From assembly GCF_026914265.1 (NCBI RefSeq), contig NC_069129.1, forward strand, positions 14,007,571-14,071,570: 64,000 nt of DNA, in the 5' to 3' direction. This DNA comes from Mya arenaria (lineage: Eukaryota > Mollusca > Bivalvia > Myida > Myidae). This document shows, one piece after another, positions 1 to 10,717 of the stretch. Made by a program: the position numbers and the translations under genes. Each line of letters begins with the position of its first letter. Position 1 is the stretch's first letter. The notes beneath the pieces were generated by a model, which was not told where the DNA came from, did not search any database, and worked only from the letters and a program-made list of their open reading frames with translations.

Positions 1-838
1 AGGCCATGACAATGGCCATCTTTATCACCTTTGACCTTACAACTTCACTGATTAGATTCCCCTGACAAATTGATGAACCAGTTTTGGGGATCAGTAGGTC
101 AAAGATCTAGGTCACTGGAAAGAACGATCACCATAGGACCATGAGAACAATTTTACATAATACCATGACACTGAAGTTGTAGGTTGCTATTTGACAATTT
201 TAACGCTGGGCTTTGATTTTCTCGATCAATAGGTCAAACGTCAAGGTCACATTTTTTTCTTTTGTGAATAGTTTGTGGGTTTGAACAAATAATCACGAAC
301 TAATTTTCCATTCTAAAGGACATCAGTCATTGACCGGTTTAATGTAAGATAACAAGAACACAAAAGATACAGCACTAACAAACTAGTTTATTAAACAAGA
401 GCTAACGAGGCTAACTTGTATAAAATACTGAGAAAAACAAACTGGCAGGAATTTATACTATTACTGACTTCAAAAACACACAATCCGAGGAAAAATAGCA
501 TTGTATTTATGGGAAAAAATACACAAATAACCAATAGTAAACGCAGGTATGTAGGTATATATTGTGGAAAAAAGACACTTTTTACACAATTTTATATACT
601 ATTTCAAGTAGGTTAAACAATACTGATTTAAATCTGTAAAATATCTTAATTTGGCATGAAATTGTAAAGAAATTGGATTTACTCATTGCAGGATATTTTA
701 GAAGAAGTTTTATTGTATGCTTAAGCTGCAAATGTAGTTTGACTAATGTTTGGAAACTAGACTGCATCCAGGCAATACATTTCAAATTGCTGTTATTTAT
801 GTCATTTGTACACAGTTAACTTAAAAAAAAAACTATTT

Positions 839-922
839 AAGCTGCACCCTCACAGATTTACTGTTTTACCACTTTTTAAAAAAAATAATTGTCAAAACAT
901 TCAATCTGTGAGAGTGCAGCTT
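839..922. mobile_element. Short hairpin MITE
   Basis: The left arm AAGCTGCACCCTCACAGATT (839-858) is the reverse complement of the right arm at 903-922 with one mismatch in 20. The loop is about 44 bases. The right half recurs at about 22353-22386 (shared core TCAATCTGTGAGAG), so this is a dispersed element and not a local palindrome. It has no coding capacity. Confidence 0.75.
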
Positions 923-1006
923 TAAACAAAGAAATAATTTGACTTGACATATTGATTCTTCAGTGTAATAAATACCATATTTCACAGATATATATTTGTA
1001 TGCAAG

Positions 1007-1007
<1 letters not shown>

Positions 1008-1044
<37 letters not shown>
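1008..1044. repeat. (TA)n microsatellite
   Basis: About 18 uninterrupted TA dinucleotides. Array length is likely to vary between individuals. Confidence 0.95.
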
Positions 1045-1047
<3 letters not shown>

Positions 1048-3630
1048 GGTCTTACTTACCAAATTATACGTATTATACAATGCACTACATACAATAAAGC
1101 TGTGAATATAAAAAGAGTTAATTCAACTGTCATACATTAGAAACAATTTACAGATCTATAATAGGAACACTTATAATGTTTCAGTTGTTTGGGAAATTTT
1201 AGTCAGATCTTTGAAATAAATTAAACTATGTCATACACTATATACTATGGCAAGAATAAACATAGAAAACAACAACAAATATGTCTATTTTCCCTTTTGT
1301 GAGAATGTAAACTTTTGAGAATGCTGAAGGAGTAAAATATTATTATTATAGCTATATACTATATTATTACATAAAAAGCACATCTGTATCATTTACAAAT
1401 TCAACACTAAATGCCTTATTCCTATATTTGTATGCAAGTTAATGTTTTGTTATTAAAATATTAAATTGTTGATACTTTTATTGTCTGATTCTGTGAAAGG
1501 AATAGAAATGAAATTATAGTGTTAGACAGACAGCATGAAAAAACAACTGAAAATATAATGAATAAATCATTATGATCAAAACTTAAATTTGTGACAAACT
1601 TTTAGAAAGGGAAGAACTACTGGTTATAGTTACTGAGAAATGTTAAAAAGAAAGAATCGAACATATTGTTGCACATAACACGAAGCACACAACAAGATTA
1701 TTCTTTAAAGCATCTCACATTGGTAACAATATCAAATTCATAAGGTTAAGAAATTCCCTGAAGTATAGTGTTGTTAAATTCAGTTTTGAAAATTTACTCC
1801 TCTATTTGTACTTAATTCTTTGATTTTTTTTTACATTTTGCTTAAGTAAGGGTTCTTATGTTATTATCTAAATGTTACAAATACAAATATTGAGAAAAAA
1901 AACCCTAAATGTATACCTTTTTATTTTTATGTCGAGTATGTATACTGTTTGCAATGCCTCAATATGTATTTGATTGATGTTCATATTCTCAATTGTCATG
2001 TATTTGTGGCATGAATTCTGATGAAAAACAGACAAGCATTAATATCTTGACAATGATTTTTCTTGGTGCAATTTACTGCCTTCTAAAGACTGTTCCCCGT
2101 GTTGAAGAGTCTATATTCCCCCCAAACCATAAAATTTTACAAATTTGGTAAACACAGTTTCCCTGATACTGAATGAATAAAAAAGCATTGCATTTCTTGG
2201 AAAACAAACAAGATCTTTACACTAAACAAGAACAACTGTAATAAAGGTAAAATGAAGATAAACAAAAATGTCAAAGAATGTAATGTACATTTGCATTATA
2301 TAAGCTTTTTAGTATATTATTGTGTTTTTCCAAAGTGGCAAAAAATATTGGCACAGGCTGTGAATGAAAACAAAATTTATAGAGACATTGAAACAATGAA
2401 GGAAAAAATCTTAAATATATATAGCTGTCAGTTGAAATACCCTGCATTGTACTTTTTTCTTCACCAATTTGGGAATGTGGCCTTTTTTATTGTAAAAAAA
2501 AGTGCTTCATTTCATTTTTCTCTTAAGTTTGGAATACGAGTATTGTCTAGAATTGAACAAAACTGCTTCAAAAACATAGATGGAAAAGTAAAATATTATG
2601 AAGTTTGTTTCTTTAAGTACGTTAAAAACAAAGCATTCATACAAAAAAGGTTTGGGGTCCAATATTTTATATATATATTTTTTTTTTAAATCCATACATT
2701 TAAAATTTTGAACCATCCCAGATTGGTAAGAAGAACAACACTGCCCTATCAGAATTATCGATAAAATAAATAAACCCTAATAATTACACACAAGGTTTAT
2801 GCTCTTAGCCCGTAAAATCAATTACAGAAAATGTCATGTGTGCAATACAACTTTTAAACAACTGAGCATATTTACCCCGCCCGTTTTTTATACACTTGAA
2901 AAAGGAGCATATCTCAACAATTATTTAAGAGTGAGTTATGGACATTAATATACGCATATTGTCTCAGGAAATATGTTAATCAAGCACTATCACCATGCCA
3001 CAAATGACAATGAGGCTAACATAAACCTTTGAAAAGAAAACAGGCTAAAACAACAATAAAACATAGTTACAGATAGAAATCTATGTATTGATGTGTAAAA
3101 AGCTAAAATGAAAGTGTTTATTTCACATTTTTTCATCATTAATTGAAAACTCTTTCTGGTGTTATAATTAATTATTATGTGTATATACATGTTATTCCAT
3201 TAACTTCTTAAGTCTTAAAATAGGCAGGCTAATGGTATCTGAACTCTGTCCTGCCAAAATTGGCAATAATATCAGTACATCATCAGATGCTTATAACTGT
3301 CCTTTTCCGTTATTCTGCATTCATCAGTCATAAATGAATGGAGAGAGGCCGAATAAGTCAGTCATGGGTATTTGACGATAAAATCAGTTACAAGAAAGTG
3401 AAAGTACAATATATTTATAAATAATAAGAAAAATTAAAGGACAACATTAACAATCGTTTTAAAAAGATACAATGATTCTGAAGTTTGCCATTTATATCTT
3501 CATTAACTGTAGTTTATATATATACAGATGTCATATTCATAAAAACAATAATTCATTAAGAATGTCGAAAAGGACTACATGTCATCAACATATTCATTAC
3601 AAACAGTTCGTCTACGTCATATACTCAATA

Positions 3631-4130
3631 TTAAAGGGACTATACACCAGATTGGCACCAAAAAAGTTTCTTCTGTAACGAATCTCAGGACATTTATTTA
3701 ATAAAAAGTTTTACTTTTTGATATCATAATTGTAAAATAAATCCCAAAATGTAAAAAAAAATCGAGTCGGAGACCGGGTTTGTACTGGTGTCGCCAAAAT
3801 TGCAGTCCAGTGTTGTATCCACTGTGCTACGAAGGTTAACACTAAACACTTGGAATATTTAAGCTATATACCCAATTTGGTAATTTCACGTGATAACATC
3901 GACTAGCCAATCCTGCATAAGAATGAATTCTATTAAGTATACATACTTAGTTTTTATAATGGAAAAATACGAAAAATAAATTAATTGTAAACTATGTGGT
4001 ACTTCAGTGTGGTACTTCAGTTAGTTAGTTCCAATGAATTGTACACATCGATACCAAGTTCATGTCAGTTTTCGACAATTTTCTTCTTCTTTTTTTCGCT
4101 ATTTCATCATACGGTGTATAGACCCTTTAA
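3631..4130. mobile_element. TTAA-flanked MITE (piggyBac-like ends)
   Basis: The element starts TTAA-AGGGACTATACACC (3631-3648) and ends GGTGTATAGACCCT-TTAA (4113-4130). The termini are inverted repeats with one mismatch, and TTAA lies at both edges, as expected for piggyBac-type target duplication. It is about 500 bp long with no transposase frame. Relatives in the window are at 24475-24850 and 56904-57339, and a lone terminus lies at 13459-13478. It contains a tRNA-like segment. Assignment to piggyBac rests only on TTAA and terminal form. Confidence 0.7.
3764..3831 (-). repeat. tRNA-derived segment inside a MITE
   Basis: Read on the minus strand this resembles a degenerate tRNA: an A-box-like TAGCACAGTGGATA (plus 3816-3830), an anticodon-stem-like ACTGGACTGCA, and a B-box-like GTACAAACCCGG (plus 3774-3785), followed by a T run. 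The B box departs from the GGTTCGANTCC consensus and the anticodon stem does not pair cleanly. It is best read as a SINE head or tRNA pseudogene carried by the surrounding TTAA element. Confidence 0.5.
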
Positions 4131-4274
4131 TTGAAATATTAAGTAAACCTAAAAGCAATATATAACAATCAGTCTACATAAAATTCCCAGCATAATCATT
4201 CTATAACTGTATATTGTAAAGCATTATTTATCAAAATCATTCTAATAAACAGTTTAGTTTGTATATCCTCTGAA

Positions 4275-7200
4275 TTATTCATTATCATCCGCATCTTCAT
4301 CCTGCGACTGTCTGCTGCTACCCGCGTCATCCCCCACCTCTAGCGTCATCTTAATCACGTCGGTATGAATGCCCATATGAAGATTCAATTCTGCTTTATT
4401 GATCGTCTCAAAACCACACTGACAACAGCGGAATGTCACCCAGCAACACGCTTTAGCACTTTCGTCTACGGATTCTCCAGTCATATCTAGGCCTTTGGCT
4501 TTCATTTTCTCGACAATGAGATTCCTAAACTGTTCTACATGTTCTTGGTTTGTCTCAGTCACACCTTTCATATAATCAAAGTCAATAGCTGCATTAATCA
4601 CGTCATTTGTGAACTCGTAGCTATAATGAAGATCGGCAGCATGTCGCCACATGTGAGATTTCAGTGATGGCAAATGGTGGCAGACATACCCACAAAGGTT
4701 ACATTTATATTGCTCCAATGGCTGTGCAACAAAACGTTGATCATTTACATGTCTTTTCATGTGTGATTTTAGGCTACGAATAGATACTGCAACAAATCCA
4801 CACATGTCACACTTGAGAGGTTTAGATTCACCATGGACATCAGTGATGTGTTTTCGTATTTGCTCGATAGTTGCCTCAGTGTGGTCACAATACGAGCATC
4901 TCTTTGGAACCTGAACCACAGCTTTACCCATGTGAATCCTCTGATGGTTTTTCAGTTCCCGTCTTCCTACACATGTAAAGTCACATTCGTCACATTTTCT
5001 CACAATGTTTGTATTTTTGTCACTGCACCCTTCCCGTTTGTGGGTTTTCAATAACGAACTGGACACAAATTCATCGTAACACTCAGAACATTTATATGGC
5101 GGTTTCGAAAAATGGCCTTTGGTGTGAATTTTAAAAGCAGCTGGATTGCGAGTTTCGAAGTCACAATAGTCACACATCAGAATATCCTGATCATTGTGCA
5201 TGCGCATGTGAGCTCTTAGCTGGCTCTTATAGTTAAACATAAAGCTACACAATTTACACTGGTAAGTCCTGATTTTACAGTGCTGGATCATGTGATCTTG
5301 TAGCGCTTCACTGGATTCGGCAATCAAGTCACAGAGTGAACATTCAAACTGTTGTTTTGGCTTGTGAAGTTTCATATGCTGACGTAATAACAATGTACTT
5401 TCATTGGTATAATGGCACAATTTACAGCGATATTTCACTTCGCCCCCTTTCACAAACTCTTCAACATTTTCGATCCCGGAAGCAGGTGCATTGTCTTCCA
5501 TCGAGCTCTTTCTACTTCTCCTCTTGTACTGTTTCTTTGCTGCAGGCTGGACTGGTTTCTCTTCTTCTAAATCAGACTTTGACCTCTCTCTTAGCTGTTC
5601 AATAACGGCCAACAGTGAAGTAGATATACCTGAGCTTGGTTTACGTTTCCCACTTCCCATGTCTACCTCACCTACACTGCTTGAATCTTCATACCCAGGT
5701 GACGAAGTCCCTGAATAGGACTGAATATTCACTTGAGCTTTCTGCTGACTGGGTGGACATGCTGGATTAAAGTTTGGACCTTTCTTTAACAGAGATAGCA
5801 GTGTTACGGCGGAGTCTTCATGATCGTCTGCTATTCTTAGCTTCTTAGGCGAAAGGCTTTCATCCATTGAGCTGTCAACAGATCTTGACCTCTTTGTCAA
5901 CCCCAAAACTTCTGGAAAGGAACAATTTTCACTAGTATCCTCCGATGTCATATCGCCATGGGAGTTTGGGGACAAAATTCTGCTTGAAGCCGACAGCGAT
6001 TGAGACTGTGATGTGAATGCGGTCATTTCAGACAGACCAGAATCTGGTGACCGCGTATTCAACCGAGGACTGTTCTGTTGACTCTCCATCGCTGTGTAGG
6101 ACTCACTGAATGAATCAACTGTTTCAACAACCACATTTTGTTGTACAGGCATGCTGGTCATCAATCCTGTTTCTGTTTCATCTATGGTAAGGCAGTCTTC
6201 ACGCTCCAAAGAATCATCAAGTGCATCATTGCTGTCAATACCCATCATAACTGTCTGTGTTTTTGATGTGTTGACTCTGTTGGATTCATCAGCTGTTGTC
6301 ATAGTTGAAAATACTGGAGCCCTTTTTGTCATTCCAGTATTAGACTCTGGTAATGTATGCTTAGCCAGCAGAATGTTGTATGGTTTTGTTACAGTTTCAT
6401 TTGGCTGGTTTCTAAATACTTTTGTCACCATTGAACTAGTTGATGTAGCCTCACTCACAATCATTCTTGGTTGTTCATACACAATAACTGATGGCAAAGA
6501 GGCTGAAGAAAAAGGGGTCTCGTGACTCAGTGCATTATTAATGCTAATTGGAGTTGAAGTCTTAGCACTATCAACCTGGTTTTCAATTGAACAAACAGTC
6601 AAGGGTTCATCTTCATATACACTGAGTGGGCCATTTCGAAACATTGGATAGTCAACATTTTTATTCCCCGAATGTTTCCAGATGTGTGCCTTTATTGTTC
6701 TCTGGTACTCACAAGTGTAGCCGCATATGGTACAGCGAAATCTTCCTGCATTGCTGTCGTGAACGAAACCCTGAGATTCTTTAACAGTGCTGTTCTTTTT
6801 CTCAAAAGTGTCAAGATAGTAAACTATTCGATTTTCTGGCAACTTCTCATGTAAAACTTGCTTTTCTGAGCTATCACCAAGCTTCGAAGAAACCTTCTCC
6901 TGGTAAGCAATAACTTTATGGACATTAGAAAGATTTGCAATCAGTGAATTAATTTTATCATCTGGCTTAGATGTGGTTGACTTCTCTGTAATAACATTGC
7001 CTTCATTCGGTTCATTTCTAGTTTCTTGACTTTTCATCAATGTGGCATTCATTACTTTTCCTAATTCATATGATGATCCAGTTGTAGATACTGAGACAGC
7101 TAATGATGGTGTTGCGCAAGTTTGCACAGTGCCATGCCCAGGCTGATTTTGGCTTGGTATCAGGCTTATAGGTAAAGCAGTGATTGTTGGAATTGGACCG

Positions 7201-9038
7201 GCACTTGAATGGGCTATAGGAATGACTCTCAGATTTGGGGCTTTAAACCCTTGTTCCAGAAGGAACGGAGTCTTGGACACTCCAGTGGCTATCACGGACT
7301 GGGCTTGTGGTAAGGACATGCTCACTGACATTGCTGTTGTTGTTGCAGATTTTGTTGTTGTAGCCAACTTTACAGCTGTTGTTGATTGGGTGGTAGCACT
7401 TTTAAGTCTTTGTAAAAGATGAGGGTCAGTTACTGGAACAAGAATTGGAGAGTTCATATCAATTTTCCCAATATTTTTTGGCAACAGCTGATCAACATTT
7501 GTGACAGGCACGAGTATCGGAGCTTTGACAGGAGATGTCTGAGTTGGAGTTTCGGAACCTGTACTCGACCTACTTGATTCTGACTTAGCAGCACTTCCTT
7601 GAGAGTCTGATTGACCTAGATGTTGATCATAGTCTTCGCCAAACTGTTCTTTCAGGTGATCAAGCATGTGTTTTTTCACCACTTCTGAATCATGGGCAAC
7701 AAATCCACATTCAGAGCACTTGATCCACAATGGATTCACCATACTGGGCTGAGAGGTAGCTGGAGCCTCACTGCTGGATCCAGCACCAACCAGTTTAATC
7801 ATGGCGCTGACAGCGCCCGGCTGTGTGTCACCAGCTGGAACTGCCGCAACTCCTATAACACTTGTTGGAACATTGGAGCCAATCTGGACTTTCTGATCTG
7901 ACAGATCATGGGCTTTGGTGTGGTGTTGAAATGCAGTGTTATCTGCAGATTGAAATGGACATTTATCGCACTTGTATATCATGAGTTTTGACCTGTGTTT
8001 TTGTTTCAAATGTTGAAGAATTTCTGGCTCCTTAGCCGCAACATAGTCACACAAATCACAACCATAGAGTCTTTCAGTGTCATGGTCAGTCTTTAAATGA
8101 ACATCCAACCCATTCTCACCTGTGTCATATACAAGAGCCTTGCACAGTGGGCATTTAACCAGTCTCTTTGAATTGTGTAGCTTAACATGGTTGGTTAAGT
8201 GTCCTTTTTTTCTAAAAGTCGCATTACAAACTTGACATTGAAATGGCCTGCTGTCAGTATGCACAATCAAATGTTCTCTGAGTGCATGGCTCCTTTTCCC
8301 TGCATAATCACAATACGGACATTTGAACGGCCTATCTGAATTATGTACGAAGTCCATATGTTGTTTCAAGTATCTCTTATTGTCACTGTAATAGTCACAA
8401 TACTCGCAGGAGAACAGCTGCACAGAGGTAGGTTTAGCCAAAATGGGTGCCGTAACCTGGGCCGCATGCAAGCTTTCATGTATTGAGTCCTTGTTTACAG
8501 CTTTTACTGTCACCATGTTCTTTCCAGCTAAGGATTCATTGATTTTGTTCATGTTCATAATTGCAAGCACAATATTTTCCGGGCCTGACACTGATGTCAC
8601 ACTTTTTAAAGGATTTGTCAAAGCATCTCCACTAACATATACTACAGAAGCCTGACTTAGATTTATCGATTGAGGAAGCACAGTTTGTTCATGGACATCA
8701 TCTGTATCAGATTTTTCATTTCCAACTTGAAGTTTCTGCAAGATGCGAGATTTTGTTGTATCAGATACTGTCACGGTTGTCGTGCCTGGTTCTTCAGCAT
8801 CTGATTTTTCAGCCATGCCACACACGTTCTGAGATTCTTCACTTGCACAATCAGATTCACTTATTAGATCTATTTTCTGGTTGCTATGATTACCATCATT
8901 TAAGGCCTCACGTTTCAAAGCCTCAGCATCAGGCTTAGTGACTGCGTTTTTCAGATCTTCAAGAACTTTGAGAAACAACCTCTGATCATCCAAAGTTGCC
9001 TCTCGGCCATTTTTTTCCAAGGGTTGACCAGTCGCCAT
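4275..9038 (-). CDS. ZNF507: ZNF507-like C2H2 zinc-finger protein
   Basis: Single coding exon of 1,587 codons; a probable nuclear DNA-binding regulator. I count about 18 C2H2 fingers: six near residues 209-380, one near 445, one near 766, and a C-terminal cluster of ten from about 1200 to 1560. One finger in the last cluster ends in Cys instead of the final His. Family assignment comes from order and wording shared with vertebrate ZNF507 as I recall it: the linker GISTSLLAVIEQLRERS, the finger HMIQHCKIRTYQCKLC, and CGYVCHHLPSLKSHMW followed by a Tyr-rich stretch and an isolated last finger. It is longer than human ZNF507 (about 950 aa). The frame is open to an upstream ATG at 9116, but that ATG has a poor context; the ATG at 9038 (G at -3 and +4, protein starting MATGQPLEKNG) is preferred. 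The acidic C-terminus ends DEDADDNE. Confidence 0.92.
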   Translation of the reverse strand: MATGQPLEKNGREATLDDQRLFLKVLEDLKNAVTKPDAEALKREALNDGNHSNQKIDLISESDCASEESQNVCGMAEKSDAEEPGTTTVTVSDTTKSRILQKLQVGNEKSDTDDVHEQTVLPQSINLSQASVVYVSGDALTNPLKSVTSVSGPENIVLAIMNMNKINESLAGKNMVTVKAVNKDSIHESLHAAQVTAPILAKPTSVQLFSCEYCDYYSDNKRYLKQHMDFVHNSDRPFKCPYCDYAGKRSHALREHLIVHTDSRPFQCQVCNATFRKKGHLTNHVKLHNSKRLVKCPLCKALVYDTGENGLDVHLKTDHDTERLYGCDLCDYVAAKEPEILQHLKQKHRSKLMIYKCDKCPFQSADNTAFQHHTKAHDLSDQKVQIGSNVPTSVIGVAAVPAGDTQPGAVSAMIKLVGAGSSSEAPATSQPSMVNPLWIKCSECGFVAHDSEVVKKHMLDHLKEQFGEDYDQHLGQSDSQGSAAKSESSRSSTGSETPTQTSPVKAPILVPVTNVDQLLPKNIGKIDMNSPILVPVTDPHLLQRLKSATTQSTTAVKLATTTKSATTTAMSVSMSLPQAQSVIATGVSKTPFLLEQGFKAPNLRVIPIAHSSAGPIPTITALPISLIPSQNQPGHGTVQTCATPSLAVSVSTTGSSYELGKVMNATLMKSQETRNEPNEGNVITEKSTTSKPDDKINSLIANLSNVHKVIAYQEKVSSKLGDSSEKQVLHEKLPENRIVYYLDTFEKKNSTVKESQGFVHDSNAGRFRCTICGYTCEYQRTIKAHIWKHSGNKNVDYPMFRNGPLSVYEDEPLTVCSIENQVDSAKTSTPISINNALSHETPFSSASLPSVIVYEQPRMIVSEATSTSSMVTKVFRNQPNETVTKPYNILLAKHTLPESNTGMTKRAPVFSTMTTADESNRVNTSKTQTVMMGIDSNDALDDSLEREDCLTIDETETGLMTSMPVQQNVVVETVDSFSESYTAMESQQNSPRLNTRSPDSGLSEMTAFTSQSQSLSASSRILSPNSHGDMTSEDTSENCSFPEVLGLTKRSRSVDSSMDESLSPKKLRIADDHEDSAVTLLSLLKKGPNFNPACPPSQQKAQVNIQSYSGTSSPGYEDSSSVGEVDMGSGKRKPSSGISTSLLAVIEQLRERSKSDLEEEKPVQPAAKKQYKRRSRKSSMEDNAPASGIENVEEFVKGGEVKYRCKLCHYTNESTLLLRQHMKLHKPKQQFECSLCDLIAESSEALQDHMIQHCKIRTYQCKLCSFMFNYKSQLRAHMRMHNDQDILMCDYCDFETRNPAAFKIHTKGHFSKPPYKCSECYDEFVSSSLLKTHKREGCSDKNTNIVRKCDECDFTCVGRRELKNHQRIHMGKAVVQVPKRCSYCDHTEATIEQIRKHITDVHGESKPLKCDMCGFVAVSIRSLKSHMKRHVNDQRFVAQPLEQYKCNLCGYVCHHLPSLKSHMWRHAADLHYSYEFTNDVINAAIDFDYMKGVTETNQEHVEQFRNLIVEKMKAKGLDMTGESVDESAKACCWVTFRCCQCGFETINKAELNLHMGIHTDVIKMTLEVGDDAGSSRQSQDEDADDNE

Positions 9039-9122
9039 GACGATAAAATGTAGTCTGCTATACGTTGAAAGATTCAACACCCTGAGATTCCATATGTTTG
9101 CTCCACATTGTGGCATTCAGAT
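9039..9122 (-). other. ZNF507: Probable 5' leader part of ZNF507 exon with splice acceptor
   Basis: On the minus strand a TATATTTTCAG acceptor lies just upstream of position 9122, so the coding exon probably begins there and is joined to one or more non-coding exons upstream (at higher coordinates) that I could not locate. The frame stays open across this stretch, so a 26-residue longer protein starting at 9116 cannot be excluded. Confidence 0.55.
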
Positions 9123-10717
9123 CTGAAAATATACAGAGATACTGAATTTTACTTCTAAACTGAGTCAGTCAAGTGTTAAATTAGAAAAATAGCGTTCATT
9201 CCCATCTTGCAAAGAAAAGTGTTGTTTATCGTTTTTGTTCAATGAACACAGTTTTGTGCATTTCTGGTATAATTTTCTAAATTTGATTTTTTATCATGAA
9301 ACACTGTCACTTAGTATTATAAGCAAATGCAGTGAAATAATGCCCCATTCCCAATCCTTATACAAATACTTTTACAAATACAAAATGTAAAAAAAAATCC
9401 TAATTTTATCCCTTTTCATCTACTGGTTTTTAAATGTGTAAATTAGGTAAATCATGAGTCAGAAATCTAGCAGTGCAAGGCGTTAAAACTTTGATGTTTA
9501 TGAAACAGTAAAATAATATTTTTGAGGAATTTAAAGTTTTGCTTGGTTACTTTTGAAGATGTTTTTGAGTGATAAACACCGAAACCACAATTACCGGGGG
9601 TAAAGTGAAATATCAGTTTAAAAGTGAAATATCAGTTTAAAAGTGAAATATCAGTTTTACTTTCAAAAGATATAAATCTGGAACAAATTAATTATGAATA
9701 CTAGTAGGTGAAAAAATACTTTCATATCAAAATCCAAAAGCGTGCTTGGAAAGTAAGCTCTCATATATTTATAGTAGTTTTATTTTTGAGTATTCTTACA
9801 AAATGCATTTTTTTTGTGAAAATTGCATGTAATCATCATGTTTTGAGAAACAAAACATGAAAAGAAATTATTGCATGATTGCTATACAAAATTGTGTAAT
9901 ATTTACAAGGTCAGATTTTGAGAAATTGATGTTTCTAGAAGGTGGGAGATAATTTTGAATTTACGGTATTGTCTCCCCTCATTAAGTTCAATTCACATAT
10001 TAAAATATGCTAACAAACATCAACATGACATAGTTCTCAAACAAGAGGGCTACGGAATTAATGCAAATCCTGCTGTTTTTTAAAGTCAAGCAAGGGGGGC
10101 TAAAATTGACAAATATTCAGCCAGAGTTACATTTGAATACCATGAACAAATATTTATTTATGGCCTAAAGTTAAAAATTCTTAATAAAACTCATGAGTCA
10201 CGAAACCTGCTATTTTGCATATTTTCACAACACGTAATTCAATTCACACTTCAGTGTGTCTTGGCTTTATACCGACTCATAACAGCTCCACAAAATTGGA
10301 AGTGGCGGCTGTTTGGTGCACACATCATAGTTAACCTAATAATAATACCAATATTAATGTAAAAGGAGAACAACTTTGCTGTAAATTTTCAAACTGAGGA
10401 AAATGTAACTAATGTTAAGGAGGCATATTTCTAGTGTAACATGAGTGAGTCATTTCACCATCAAACTTGGTCAATACAGCATGCCTTCAAACACTGTCAC
10501 TTATTAGTTAAATCCTGATTTGATAAGTCTTCACCAGTTATAAAAAGATATTCCACTGTAAATAAACTTGCTCACAAATACTGACTAAAAGTTTCATCAT
10601 GATGGTATAATAAATGCTTTAGTTAGTGTTAACACTAGACATAAACCCACTATTTTTCAAAAGTAAAGAGGCATTACTCTGGTGTTCCTCCCCACTATCA
10701 AACCTGACCTAGACTAT

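Larger units (their letters stand above)
1..3630. other. Gene-poor region downstream of ZNF507
   Basis: No convincing coding region was found on either strand. The first 300 bases carry degenerate AGGTCA-type repeat sequence (for example CGTCAAGGTCAC near 238). The rest is AT-rich and holds a hairpin MITE (839-922) and a TA microsatellite (1008-1044). A 145-codon open frame at 2252-2689 has low-complexity composition and no recognisable domain. Part of the right side could be 3'UTR of the minus-strand ZNF507 gene, but I cannot place a polyadenylation site with confidence. Confidence 0.6.

Noticed and set aside
2252-2689. 145-codon open frame on the plus strand
   Set aside because: AT-rich region, Lys/Asn/Phe-rich composition, no domain, no splice context and no homology I recognise. 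Long open frames arise by chance in such sequence.
4833-8938. Several plus-strand frames opposite ZNF507
   Set aside because: Antisense shadows of the zinc-finger coding exon; they lack independent features.
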